NCBI GenBank assembly: GCA_963729815.1
Contig: CAVSPU010000007.1
Location: forward strand, 1 to 64,000
Direction: 5' to 3'
Source of the DNA: DAHUXN01 sp963729815
GTDB taxonomy: Bacteria > Acidobacteriota > Terriglobia > Acidiferrales > UBA7541
DNA length: 64,000 nt
Every line of letters starts with the position of its first letter. Position 1 is the first letter of the stretch. Below the pieces are notes generated by a model. It ran no database searches, was not told the DNA's origin, and saw nothing but the letters and a program-made list of their open reading frames with translations. Shown here piece by piece: positions 1 through 8,999 of the stretch. The translations under genes and the position numbers were made by a program.

Positions 1-70
1 TTTCACAGCTCCGCCCATTTTCGCGCCTGTTGTCACCGAGAGCATCTGGCACGATCCTCAAGGAGAAGTG

Positions 71-1063
71 ATGCAAAAACGCAAACTTGGAAAAAGCAAT
101 CTGGAAGTGTCAGCCATCGGGCTCGGCTGCATGGGCATGAGCTCTGATTATGGTCCGGCGGGAGACAAGCAGGAAATGATCTCGGTCATCCGGGCAGCCG
201 TGGAACGCGGCGTCACATTCTTCGATACCGCGGAAGTCTATGGCCCGTTCGCGAACGAAGAACTCGTGGGTGAAGCCCTCGCCCCCTTCCGCGGAAAAGT
301 GGCGATCGCCACCAAGTTCGGATTCAAACTTGATCCGAACACCGGCAAACAAGGCGGCCTGGACAGTCGGCCTGAGCACATCAAGCAGGTCGCCGATGCC
401 TCGCTCAAGCGCCTCAAGACGGATGTCATCGACTTGTTCTATCAGCATCGCGTTGACCCCAACGTGCCGATCGAAGACGTTGCGGGGGCGGTAAAAGAGT
501 TGATTCGGCAAGGTAAGGTGAAGCACTTCGGACTTTCGGAAGCAGGGGTGCCGACCATTCGTCGCGCACACAAAGTTCAGCCCGTCACCGCACTCCAGAG
601 CGAATACTCGCTGTGGTGGAGAGAACCCGAAGCGGAAGTGATACCGGCGCTGGAGGAACTCGGGATCGGGTTCGTTCCATTCAGTCCTCTCGGTAGAGGC
701 TTTCTTACCGGAAAGATCAGCGAAGATACGAAGTTTGACAAAAACGATTTCCGTAACAGGCTCCCTCGCTTTGCGCCAGAGAACCGCAAAGCGAATCAGT
801 CGTTGGTGGATCTGCTTGGCAGATTCGCGCAGCAGAAGAAAGCGACACCCGCTCAGATCGCGCTCGCCTGGCTGCTCGCGCGGAAACCGTGGATCGTGCC
901 GATTCCGGGCACCACAAAGCTGCATCGGCTCGAAGAAAACATCGCAGCCGCTAACGTCGAACTTTCGCCCGGCGATCTCCGCGAACTGGAGACCGCAGCC
1001 TCAAAGGTCGCGGTACAAGGTGCTCGTTACCCCGAAGAGCTGCAAAAAATGGTGGGCCGCTAA
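71..1063 (+). CDS. Aldo/keto reductase
   Basis: NADPH-dependent oxidoreductase of the aldo/keto reductase superfamily, predicted cytosolic; the substrate cannot be told from sequence. The N-terminal half shows the (beta/alpha)8 barrel signature with the catalytic Asp and Tyr in FFDTAEVYGP (about residues 50-59), the Lys in IATKFGF (about 83) and a His in YQHRVDP. The cofactor end is IPGTTKLHRLEEN. At about 330 residues it has the usual family length and resembles the YakC/AKR13-type branch. ATG 71 is preferred over GTG 68 because AGGAG at 61-65 lies five bases before it. It stands alone; the next gene runs on the other strand. Confidence 0.93.
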   Translation: MQKRKLGKSNLEVSAIGLGCMGMSSDYGPAGDKQEMISVIRAAVERGVTFFDTAEVYGPFANEELVGEALAPFRGKVAIATKFGFKLDPNTGKQGGLDSRPEHIKQVADASLKRLKTDVIDLFYQHRVDPNVPIEDVAGAVKELIRQGKVKHFGLSEAGVPTIRRAHKVQPVTALQSEYSLWWREPEAEVIPALEELGIGFVPFSPLGRGFLTGKISEDTKFDKNDFRNRLPRFAPENRKANQSLVDLLGRFAQQKKATPAQIALAWLLARKPWIVPIPGTTKLHRLEENIAAANVELSPGDLRELETAASKVAVQGARYPEELQKMVGR

Positions 1064-1138
1064 CCAGTAAAACAGGAACGAATGCCGCGTAGAGCGGCAT
1101 GTGCGTTGGCCCGCCATTCTTCCGGGAGAGGATCTCGC

Positions 1139-1483
1139 CTACGTCGCCCGTTCCGCCACCACCGCCGTCCCATACGCCAGCACTTCCGTCACGCCTTGCA
1201 TGATCTCGTTCGCGTCGTAGCGCACGCCGATAATCGCATTTCCGCCGCGCGACGCCGCGTGCTCCATCAGCAGCTCCAGCGATTCCTCGCGCGTCTGCTC
1301 GCACATGTCCGTGAACAGCGTGATGTTTCCGCCGACAATCGTCTGCAGCGACGCGCCAATGTTCCCGAAAATGCTGCGCGAACGCACAATGATCCCCCGC
1401 ACCAGCCCCACCGACCGCACGATGCGGTATCCCGGAAGCTCAAATGCCGTCGTCACCATGTTTGCGTCCACCCGTCCGTCCAT
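1139..1483 (-). CDS. YbjQ/UPF0145 family protein
   Basis: Small protein of the YbjQ (UPF0145, putative heavy-metal-binding) family. It carries the family landmarks LPGYRIVRSVGLVRG near the N-terminus, then NIGASLQTIVGGNI, and finally RYDANEIMQGVTEVLAYG. These proteins form pentamers in solved structures; their cellular role is not established. GGGAGG lies six bases upstream of the ATG at 1483, which supports this start over an internal Met at 1459. It converges with the aldo/keto reductase and is co-oriented with the CocE-like gene upstream, with a short repeat between them. Confidence 0.88.
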   Translation of the reverse strand: MDGRVDANMVTTAFELPGYRIVRSVGLVRGIIVRSRSIFGNIGASLQTIVGGNITLFTDMCEQTREESLELLMEHAASRGGNAIIGVRYDANEIMQGVTEVLAYGTAVVAERAT

Positions 1484-1516
1484 GTTCGCCTCCCTCTCGC
1501 GTTACCAAGACAAGTC

Positions 1517-1566
1517 TGTCATCCCGAGCGAGGATGCGACGAGCATCCGCCGAGGGATCTGCTTTT
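1517..1566. repeat. Dispersed repeat beginning TCATCCCGAGC
   Basis: Intergenic repeat running from TGTCATCCCGAGC to GAGGGATCTGCTTTT. A reverse-orientation relative sits at 38477-38531 and a shorter one at 45795-45822. The two ends are conserved and the middle varies, as in short palindromic intergenic repeats. Confidence 0.6.
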
Positions 1567-1613
1567 GTCGTGTATGCTTGAGAACACGCGACCACACGCG
1601 ACCACATGCAGGA

Positions 1614-3503
1614 TCAATGGCTCACCACCGGTATCTGCACGTTCGATGGATACTTCTTCGACCGGTAAATCCGCTGCGTCGTCTTGATGTAATCGCTCTC
1701 TTTCGCCTGGAAAATGTTCGCCACAAATTTCTGCGGGTTGCGATCGATGATCGGGAACCACGTGCTCTGCACCTGCACCATGATCCGGTGCCCCTTCAAA
1801 AAACAATGGCTGTTCGTGTGCAAATCGATCGTGTACGGCGTCACTTGATTCGGCACGATGGCCTCGGGCTTCTCGAAACTTTCGCGGAACCGCCCGCGAA
1901 ACACTTCGTCCGCGACCATCAGCTCGTATCCGCCCATCAACGGCTCCGCCTCATACTTTTCCGGATACACGTCGATCAGCTTCGCAATCCAATCGCTGTC
2001 GCTCCCTGTCGTCGACGCAAACAAATGCGCCACAATGTCTCCCGCCACGCACACGTCGCTGTCCAGCGGCCCCGTCGACCAATTCACCGTGTCCGGACGC
2101 GAATCCACGAATCGCTGATCCTCCACCAGCCACGTATACCAGTGGCTTCCCGGCCCGTACGTCTCCTCGATCGGTCGGTGCCGGTAGGGAACTGGATGCG
2201 CCGGATCGGAAATATAACTGTCGAAAGCATCGGCGCTGGTTTCCTGCGGCGCGTCGAACGAAAGTTTCCCATCCGCGCCAAAGTAAAGTTTCTTCTCCGT
2301 CACGTTCGCCGTCGGCGGCCACGCGTCGTAATCTACCCACTTGTTCGCACCCGTCTCAAACGTCCGCACTTTCTTGAATGGCAGTTCGCCCTTGTCTTTC
2401 AGCCAGTACGCAAACCACGGCGCCTGCACGTCCGCGCGAAAATCCTTGCTCGTCGGCTCGCCGAACTGGATTCGTCCCAGGCTGTCGCCGTCGCTGCGGG
2501 CCCACCCGCCATGATTCCACGGCCCAACAACCAAGTAATTAAAATGGTTCGTGTCATTTTTTTCGAGCGTCTCGTAAATCTTCACCGGCCCGTAAAAATC
2601 CTCCTGATCCCACCAGCCCGCCACGTTCAAATCCGGCACGCTCAAGTGCATGTCCTTCAAATAATCGTAGAACGCCTGCTTCTGCCAGAAGCTGTCGTAA
2701 TTCGGATGATTGACGAAGTCCTCCCACGTCGGCAGTTCTCCGTGCAGATAATTCTTGTCCACATTCTCCAGCGGCCCCAGCGCCAGATACCATTCGTACG
2801 TGTCGTATTTGTCGAACTGGAAAGTAAAATTCGTCTTCCCCGTTTCCATCATGGCCGCGTATTCGAACCCATAGCTCAGCCGGAACGCGCCGTTGTGGTG
2901 AAAATCGTCGCCCAGAAACATATCCGCCGGCGAAGCCTGCTCCGACACGGCCTTCAGCGCCGGATGCGGCTCCAGCAGCGCCATCGCTGTCAGCCATCCG
3001 CCATAGGAAATCCCCAGCAGTCCCGCGCGCCCGTTGTTGTTCGGCACATTTTTCAGCAGCCAGTCGATTGTGTCGTAGGTGTCCGTTCCTTCGTCGATCG
3101 ACTTCGAATCCTTCCGGTCGCGCGGCGGCCTCTGCATCACGAATTTCCCCTCCGACCCGTATCGTCCGCGAATGTCCTGCATCACGAAAATGTAGCCTTC
3201 CGGAATCATCTCCTGATAGATATTGAATAGGCTGCTGTACCCGTTCTTGTCGTCCCCTGTCCCGTATGGCGTGCGCGTGATCAGAAACGGCAGCGCCCCG
3301 GCGGCATTCTTCGGCGCATAAATTTCCGTGTGCAGGCGCACTCCGTCGCGCATCGGAATCATCGCGTCCTGCTTGGTGTATAACGCGCTCACGTCAATCG
3401 TCGCGCTCTGCGCGCGCACCGCGTCGATGCGATGCCACGCAAATCCGATCACCGCCGCTCCCGCCGCCACGCACAACGCCGCCGCGATTCGTCTTCGGTT
3501 CAT
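1614..3503 (-). CDS. CocE/NonD family hydrolase (S15-like), exported
   Basis: Alpha/beta-hydrolase of the CocE/glutaryl-7-ACA acylase/X-Pro dipeptidyl peptidase group, which cleaves amides or esters. The mature region opens with MIPMRDGVRLHTEIYAPKN. The nucleophile elbow is GISYGG with Ser near residue 166, and a His follows in GPWNHGGW. The C-terminal third is the beta-sandwich typical of S15 proteins. ATG 3503 gives a clear signal peptide (RRRIAAALCVAAGAAVIGF) and is preceded by CAGGAG. That Shine-Dalgarno lies in the last codons of the upstream membrane protein gene, whose stop is only five bases away, so translation is probably coupled. Substrate unknown. Confidence 0.9.
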   Translation of the reverse strand: MNRRRIAAALCVAAGAAVIGFAWHRIDAVRAQSATIDVSALYTKQDAMIPMRDGVRLHTEIYAPKNAAGALPFLITRTPYGTGDDKNGYSSLFNIYQEMIPEGYIFVMQDIRGRYGSEGKFVMQRPPRDRKDSKSIDEGTDTYDTIDWLLKNVPNNNGRAGLLGISYGGWLTAMALLEPHPALKAVSEQASPADMFLGDDFHHNGAFRLSYGFEYAAMMETGKTNFTFQFDKYDTYEWYLALGPLENVDKNYLHGELPTWEDFVNHPNYDSFWQKQAFYDYLKDMHLSVPDLNVAGWWDQEDFYGPVKIYETLEKNDTNHFNYLVVGPWNHGGWARSDGDSLGRIQFGEPTSKDFRADVQAPWFAYWLKDKGELPFKKVRTFETGANKWVDYDAWPPTANVTEKKLYFGADGKLSFDAPQETSADAFDSYISDPAHPVPYRHRPIEETYGPGSHWYTWLVEDQRFVDSRPDTVNWSTGPLDSDVCVAGDIVAHLFASTTGSDSDWIAKLIDVYPEKYEAEPLMGGYELMVADEVFRGRFRESFEKPEAIVPNQVTPYTIDLHTNSHCFLKGHRIMVQVQSTWFPIIDRNPQKFVANIFQAKESDYIKTTQRIYRSKKYPSNVQIPVVSH

Positions 3504-3508
3504 CGTCC

Positions 3509-4141
3509 TTACTCCTGAATCTCGCAAAATTTGCCCGCAATCCACGTGTTTGAGATGGCGAACGCTAGAAGCATCCCGATGCCACAGGCAAAACCGAGCC
3601 ATGCGATCCTGCCCGCCCAGCGCCAGATACTTATGTAGCGATGCTCTTTCCTGCCATGCTGCTTGGCGTGGTCTTCACAAGCGCGTACTGCCTCCCGCCG
3701 CGGATCTTGGTATGCCGCAAGCTCCTCTACGGTGCGAATATTTACGACTTCCATGTTCGAAATCTCATCTATTTCTGTCTGGAACTTGCGCTTCTTTGCT
3801 TCGAAGAGCTCGCGCTGACGGAAGTGATGCGAGTAATAGAGGTTGGTGAAATTGTATACCAGAGACGATAGCAAAGAGACGAACAATGCAATCCAAGCAG
3901 TCGGAAGCAAATGCTGGTGAGACAGTGGTCTGCCAAGCGTTTTCAGGTACCCCAAGTAGGTGATGCTCAACGCGATGGTGCCTCCTGAGAACAGGGCGAG
4001 ATTGTAATAGAACTTTTCAAAGGCACGTTTGTCCTCTTGGGCGTCCTTAGAGAGATTTTCTTCAACGGCACCTAGGTGCTTATAAGCTTCCTCTAAGTGT
4101 TTTTCCGCAAAGTATCGCTTGGCGTCCGGCGGGAGTCCCAT
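3509..4141 (-). CDS. Hypothetical protein with three membrane segments
   Basis: No family recognised. The 210-residue product starts with a charged helical region (about residues 1-40), has hydrophobic segments at about 45-68 and 78-100, a charged coiled-coil-like stretch (RELFEAKKRKFQTEIDEI) and a third hydrophobic segment near 180-200. It looks like an inner-membrane protein with a large cytosolic loop. The gene sits directly upstream of the CocE-like hydrolase with a five-base gap, so the two are probably co-transcribed. No good Shine-Dalgarno is visible before ATG 4141, so the start is less certain. Confidence 0.7.
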   Translation of the reverse strand: MGLPPDAKRYFAEKHLEEAYKHLGAVEENLSKDAQEDKRAFEKFYYNLALFSGGTIALSITYLGYLKTLGRPLSHQHLLPTAWIALFVSLLSSLVYNFTNLYYSHHFRQRELFEAKKRKFQTEIDEISNMEVVNIRTVEELAAYQDPRREAVRACEDHAKQHGRKEHRYISIWRWAGRIAWLGFACGIGMLLAFAISNTWIAGKFCEIQE

Positions 4142-4198
4142 CGTTCTGGTCAGGAGGATACACTCAACCCGGTGGATTCGCTACCGCCTTACAGCTTG

Positions 4199-4235
4199 GT
4201 AGCGCAGAGCTTCGCGATTTTGCGAAGTTCTGCGG
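4199..4235. repeat. REP-like hairpin with GTAG head (family G)
   Basis: GTAGCGCAGAGCTTCGC, then a short spacer, then GCGAAGTTCTGCGGC: an imperfect hairpin opening with GTAG. A relative lies at 23663-23697. It occupies the 261-base gap between two minus-strand genes, which holds no other evident feature beyond a TCATTCTGAGC-type repeat near 4251-4283. Confidence 0.5.
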
Positions 4236-4402
4236 CATTCGCGGTTTCCTTGTCATTCTGAGCCTGAAGGGCGAAGAATCCCGCCCCGACAAAAAAGACG
4301 CCTTAGACCGTCGCAGCTTTCAGCTTCAATATAAATAAAGCGCTGGTTTGAGATTTTTTCCTTTCGCGCGTTTCATCCGCGCGATGTAGTCGAAACGCGT
4401 CG

Positions 4403-7348
4403 TCACCGTCCGCCACCCGAATCTTCCTTCAGCAACTCCCTGCGGTTCTCTCTCAAATCCCGCCCGTCCCGCTCCGTCGGATACGGCACGTCGTCGCCCA
4501 TCAGCCCGTACCACACGATCCGATTGAATTTCGCCGGATTCACGCGATCCTCCACGCTGAAATCCATTCCCTTCGTCTTCGCCGCCCAATACGCCGCATC
4601 GTGCCGCGGCTTCGCATACGCCGCGTCTTTTGCCGAAGACGCCGCGCCCGCCGCCGCTGTGCTCACGGGCAACTGTGTGCTCCGCAAAATCTCCGGCACC
4701 ACCGCCGTGTACGTCCACGGCTTCGCTTCTGTCGTGAACACATCCGCCATCGGCTCCAGCACGTTGTCGTTGATTCCCATCGGCCCCATGCCCAGAATGT
4801 CCTCGATCGTCCGCAGCATGTTCACCGTCGTGTAGTGCGTCGACACCACTCCGCCCTGTTTCACGTACGCCCCGGCAATCAGCGCCACGCTGCGATGCGC
4901 GTCCACGTGATCCTCTCCGTTCTGCGCGTCATCTTCGACGATGAAAATCACCGTGCTATCGGCAAACGGGCTGTGCGCCACCTGCTCGATCAGTTTCCCG
5001 ATCGCATAGTCGTCATCTCCCATTTCCGCTTCCACCGTGCCCGTTCCGTCGATCGCGTCCGCAAAATCGCCAAAGTGATCCCGCATCAGCCGCACCAGCT
5101 CCAGATTCGGCATCTTCCCGCTCGCCACGTATCCCTGAAATTCGCGGTTCCACTCCGTGAAACGCCAGTAGTCCGGCAGCTTCAAATCAAATCCGCGAAA
5201 ATACGGATCGGTCACATTCATCAGCGCCGCTTTATCCGGAAACGCCACTCGCGTCTTCGTTTTGTAGGGTTCGCGAATCACCGGAATCAGCCCCGGCGCC
5301 CCTGGCTTTCCTGAGTAGCGGTCCCCTTCGAGAAAAAATCCATAATTTCGCAGCGAAAGTTTTGCTCGCAGCGCGGCATCCCACAAATATCCGGTTCCGG
5401 CGTCGCCCCCCGGCCCGTCTGGTGCGTCCACGTCATTCGTCCCCGGCAGCAGATCGTCATCGTCCGGCGTCGCGGGATTGTCCTTCCGCCGCGCGCTCGG
5501 CGACGCAATGCCCACGTTGATGTTGCGATTTTCGCCTTCAAAGTCATACGTCAGCCCGCGGTCCGCGTACTGCACCGGGTACGTGTTTTCCACCACATCC
5601 GTCGCTCGCGCCGCCGTCGACCAGTTCCAACCCTCCCCGCTCACGTCTCCGCTGCAATCGAAATTATCCAGGTCCACGAACTGCTGTGCGATCCGGTGAT
5701 GGTTCGGGCTCAGCGGCTTGCCCAGAACTGCCAGCTTCGGATCGCCGTTGCCTTCCGGCAAATCCCCCAGCACCTGATCGTACGTGCGATTCTCCTTGAT
5801 GATGTAAATCACGTGCTTGATGTGCTGCCGCAGAAACGCCATTGTTTTCTCGTTGGCCGCGCGCTGCGAATCCGTCACGTAATGATCGTTCTCCGCCACC
5901 TGCTTCGTCAGCGGCGTCAATTCATCCGCTCCCGGCGTTGGAATCACTTCGAATCCGCCTTTGTTCAGTTGCAGAATGTATTGATTCTGCCCTTCGCATC
6001 CGTCAAGCGCCCCGCGCGCGATCGACGTCGTGTTTCGGCATCCGCCCGGATTCGGCCCCGGCACGCTCTTCGTGTCCAGCACGTACAGCATCTTCCCATC
6101 CGCGCTCACGCTCACCGAACTCGGATACCACCCCGTCGGAATCAGTCCAATCACGGCACCGACATTAATATGACCGACTTGTCCATTGATGTCAGACATC
6201 GGCTTCCATGTTGACGGGACATTTTCAACCACGGCAATCGAATTCGACCCACCGTTTGTTACATAAAGCTCCTTTTCGTCCGGTGATAGCGCCAGACTAT
6301 TTGGATTGCTTCCCATCAATTTCTGCGGATTTGAGAAAATCGATCGAGGCGCCGTCGTGCTAATTGTGCCGAGCACTGTATTCTCATTCGCAGGGATCAC
6401 AGCAGCCATGTCATCGCTGGGCAGCGCCGCATACAGATACTTCTGCTCACGATCCAAAATCATCTTCCCCGGTTCTCCCGGCACCACAATTCGCCCCGTC
6501 ACCTTCGGCGCACCCGAAACATCCAGCACCACAATCTGCCTGTCTCGCGGACTCGACACATACGCCTCATCACTTCCCTTCGTCACCACCCAAAACGGGA
6601 ACTCCCCGCCCGCCACTCCTTTTCCCGGCCGCAAATCCAATTCCGCCGTCTTCTTCCGCGCCGCGACGTCAATCACGCTCACCGAATCGTTCTCGAAATT
6701 CGCCACGATGATTTGTTTTCCGTCTCCTGTCACCGCCAGCCCCGCGGCCTCCGGCTTGACGTCAATTCCCAATCCATGCTTATGCCCCAGCGCAATCGCC
6801 GGCCCCGCTTCGGCCCATTCTCCGTTCGACTTCGCAAAAACATGCACGTCGTCGTCCACGCCGCCCGACACATAAAATTCCGTGCCGTTCGGATTCCACG
6901 CGATGCCGTCAAACGTGTCCGGCACATCGAGCACTTGCGTTTGTCGCGGCTTGCCCTGCGACACATCGAACACGAAAACATATTCGTTCGAATCCTTTTT
7001 GATTGCGTGCCCCGCCGCGTTATTCAGCCGGTTGTACCCGCTCGTCAGCACCAGCAACGTCGCGCTATCCGGCGACATCGCTGTCGTCACCGGCTGCCCC
7101 GCCACGTAATCAGGAAAATCCGCCAGTCCCGGATTGAGCGGCACGAAAAACGATCCTTGCGCGGCCATCGGCGTGATCGTCATTCCCGTCGGCAGCACGG
7201 CGCGAGCTTCCAGCGCGGGCAGCGCCGGCTGCTGGACCACGGAAGCCGCTTCCCGCGCCGGCCCTGTGTGATACTGCATCCCAAAATAAATCGCCAAAAT
7301 CACGCACACCGCAAGCACCACAACCCCGATTCCGCGCCGGCCGCTCAT
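4403..7348 (-). CDS. YncE-like beta-propeller fused to phosphoesterase
   Basis: Large exported or membrane-anchored two-domain protein. An N-terminal hydrophobic segment (about residues 7-25) precedes a YVTN/YncE-type propeller (about 60-430), with blades such as LALSPDEKELYVTNGGSN. This is followed by a phosphoesterase/alkaline-phosphatase-superfamily domain (about 505-890) that opens with HVIYIIKENRTYDQVLG and includes the metal-site-like stretch FIVEDDAQNGEDHVDAHR. This fusion is a known architecture in Acidobacteriota. It probably hydrolyses phosphoesters outside the cytoplasm; the substrate is unknown. AGGAGGAGAC lies directly before ATG 7348. It is transcribed divergently from the genes starting at 7520. 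Confidence 0.9.
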   Translation of the reverse strand: MSGRRGIGVVVLAVCVILAIYFGMQYHTGPAREAASVVQQPALPALEARAVLPTGMTITPMAAQGSFFVPLNPGLADFPDYVAGQPVTTAMSPDSATLLVLTSGYNRLNNAAGHAIKKDSNEYVFVFDVSQGKPRQTQVLDVPDTFDGIAWNPNGTEFYVSGGVDDDVHVFAKSNGEWAEAGPAIALGHKHGLGIDVKPEAAGLAVTGDGKQIIVANFENDSVSVIDVAARKKTAELDLRPGKGVAGGEFPFWVVTKGSDEAYVSSPRDRQIVVLDVSGAPKVTGRIVVPGEPGKMILDREQKYLYAALPSDDMAAVIPANENTVLGTISTTAPRSIFSNPQKLMGSNPNSLALSPDEKELYVTNGGSNSIAVVENVPSTWKPMSDINGQVGHINVGAVIGLIPTGWYPSSVSVSADGKMLYVLDTKSVPGPNPGGCRNTTSIARGALDGCEGQNQYILQLNKGGFEVIPTPGADELTPLTKQVAENDHYVTDSQRAANEKTMAFLRQHIKHVIYIIKENRTYDQVLGDLPEGNGDPKLAVLGKPLSPNHHRIAQQFVDLDNFDCSGDVSGEGWNWSTAARATDVVENTYPVQYADRGLTYDFEGENRNINVGIASPSARRKDNPATPDDDDLLPGTNDVDAPDGPGGDAGTGYLWDAALRAKLSLRNYGFFLEGDRYSGKPGAPGLIPVIREPYKTKTRVAFPDKAALMNVTDPYFRGFDLKLPDYWRFTEWNREFQGYVASGKMPNLELVRLMRDHFGDFADAIDGTGTVEAEMGDDDYAIGKLIEQVAHSPFADSTVIFIVEDDAQNGEDHVDAHRSVALIAGAYVKQGGVVSTHYTTVNMLRTIEDILGMGPMGINDNVLEPMADVFTTEAKPWTYTAVVPEILRSTQLPVSTAAAGAASSAKDAAYAKPRHDAAYWAAKTKGMDFSVEDRVNPAKFNRIVWYGLMGDDVPYPTERDGRDLRENRRELLKEDSGGGR

Positions 7349-7519
7349 GTCTCCTCCTCAGTCCCTCAAAATGGACGCCATTTTGTCACAACTTTTCCTC
7401 ACTGCCCTTGCCAAATTCTCTTCGTCGGAAATCCTGCCCGCATATTGTTACAGCGCGTTTACATCCCTTCCGTCTTGCGCAATCCGCGCTACAATCTCTG
7501 TACTCGGGGAGGCTCTCCC

Positions 7520-7666
7520 ATGAAACGCGGCTTCGTAAATCAAAAACTCGGCAAACGCAACACTCGCCGTACCGGCTTGCTGAAATCCAAATCCTACGCC
7601 CAGCCATCCGCGCGCCATCCGCAGGCATCGAAGCATTCGAAGCCCGGCCAGCATCACGGCGGCTGA
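7520..7666 (+). CDS. Possible small basic protein, 48 residues
   Basis: Short frame encoding a very basic peptide rich in Lys, Arg, His and Ser (start MKRGFVNQKLGKRNTRR). GGGGAGG at 7506-7512 sits eight bases before the ATG, and a possible -10 TACAAT lies upstream near 7490. No family recognised. It could be a nucleic-acid-binding small protein or a chance frame. The promoter-like element for the next gene begins just after its stop, so it does not obviously share that transcript. Confidence 0.4.
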   Translation: MKRGFVNQKLGKRNTRRTGLLKSKSYAQPSARHPQASKHSKPGQHHGG

Positions 7667-7683
7667 GAATTGCGCCCGGGAGA

Positions 7684-7692
7684 TGCTATAAT
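7684..7692 (+). promoter_or_regulatory. Extended -10 promoter element for the S41-like gene
   Basis: TGCTATAAT is an extended -10 box (TGn plus TATAAT), 75 bases upstream of ATG 7768. No good -35 is seen at the usual spacing, as expected when the TGn extension compensates. Confidence 0.5.
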
Positions 7693-7767
7693 CGCATTCA
7701 GCATTTAGCGGGCCGATTTTCGGGGCTCGCCCAGGCGCCCACAGCGCGAGAGAGCAGGGAAGAGAAA

Positions 7768-8991
7768 ATGAGCTCATTTTGGAAGAAAGTCGTAATTGTC
7801 CTCTCGGTGCTGATTTTTGCCTATGTCGCCGTGGGCTACGTCAAGGGCAACACCGGTGGCGACAAATCGTACGTCTCTCTCACCGTCTATACCGAGGTTC
7901 TCCAGCACATTCAGGACGATTATGTCGACACGCCCGACATTCACAAGGTCACGGTCGGCGCTCTGCATGGGCTCCTCGATTCTCTCGATCCGCAATCCAG
8001 CTATTTGAGCCCTCTGGAATATGCCGACTACAAATCGAAAGTGGACGACAAATCCCGCGGCCAGGTCGGAATTTTTCTCTCCAAGCGCTTCGGTTACGTT
8101 GTCGTCGTTTCCGTCCTCCCCGATAGTCCGGCACAGAAGGCTGGCCTTCGCGATGGCGACCTGCTCGAAACCATCGCTGGATTTTCCACCACGCAGATGT
8201 CCATTGGCCAGGCCGAAGTGCTTTTGACCGGCGATCCGGGCCAGACCGTGAAAGCGGAAGTGATTCGCCGCGGCGCGCAGGTGCCTTTCGACGTCACTAT
8301 GACCTATGCCAAGCTCCAGCCTCCGCATCTCCTTCAGGAAACGTTGCAGAACAACGATATCGCTTATTTGCGCGTTCCCTCATTTGAACCCGGCACAACG
8401 AAGCAGATTCGCGACAAATTGCAGGAATTTCAGCGCCAGGGCGCCAAGAAATTGATCCTCGATCTGCGCGATTGCGCCACGGGCCCTATGGATGAGGGCA
8501 TCGACACGGCAAAGCTGTTCCTCTCTTCGGGCACCATCACCACTCTGAAGGGCCAGACCGTCGCCGCGCAAACTTTTTCCGCCGACGCATCGAAGACCGT
8601 CTGGAAGGAACCGATGACGGTTCTGATTTCCAACGGTACCGCCGGCCCGGCGGAAGTTCTCGCCTCCGCCATCGCCGATAATCATCGCGGCGCGTCCATC
8701 GGTGAGCAGACATTCGGCACCGCGTCGCAGCAGAAGATCATCACCCTCGACGACGGCGCGGCCATCATTTTGACCGTCGCGAATTATTTCACCCCCGGCG
8801 GCAAATCGATTCCCAAGGAAGGCGTCACCCCCACCGTGCCTGTCACGCCCGAGGAGCTCCAGAGCGTCGCGCAGCTCAACCAGAACCAGTTGGCTCCTCC
8901 CGCTCCCGGCCAGCTTCCTTCGGCCGATGATCCCGTCGTGAAGAAGGCCATCGAAATTCTTCAGACGCCGCCCGTCCAGAAAGCCGCCTGA
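7768..8991 (+). CDS. S41-family (CtpA-like) protein lacking the Ser-Lys dyad
   Basis: Homologue of C-terminal processing proteases, 407 residues, anchored by an N-terminal membrane segment (KKVVIVLSVLIFAYVAVGY). It has the family layout: helical cap with GLLDSLDPQSSYLSP, PDZ domain (about residues 105-185) and S41 core. The usual nucleophile position in the SASE motif is Gly293 (NGTAGPAEV), and the Lys normally 25 residues later is Thr318 (EQTFGTAS). The product is therefore predicted to be proteolytically inactive unless other residues substitute. AGGGAAGAG lies just before the ATG. The YibQ-like deacetylase gene starts eight bases after the stop, so the two form an operon, probably for envelope functions. 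Confidence 0.9.
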   Translation: MSSFWKKVVIVLSVLIFAYVAVGYVKGNTGGDKSYVSLTVYTEVLQHIQDDYVDTPDIHKVTVGALHGLLDSLDPQSSYLSPLEYADYKSKVDDKSRGQVGIFLSKRFGYVVVVSVLPDSPAQKAGLRDGDLLETIAGFSTTQMSIGQAEVLLTGDPGQTVKAEVIRRGAQVPFDVTMTYAKLQPPHLLQETLQNNDIAYLRVPSFEPGTTKQIRDKLQEFQRQGAKKLILDLRDCATGPMDEGIDTAKLFLSSGTITTLKGQTVAAQTFSADASKTVWKEPMTVLISNGTAGPAEVLASAIADNHRGASIGEQTFGTASQQKIITLDDGAAIILTVANYFTPGGKSIPKEGVTPTVPVTPEELQSVAQLNQNQLAPPAPGQLPSADDPVVKKAIEILQTPPVQKAA

Positions 8992-8999
8992 TTTTTCAC

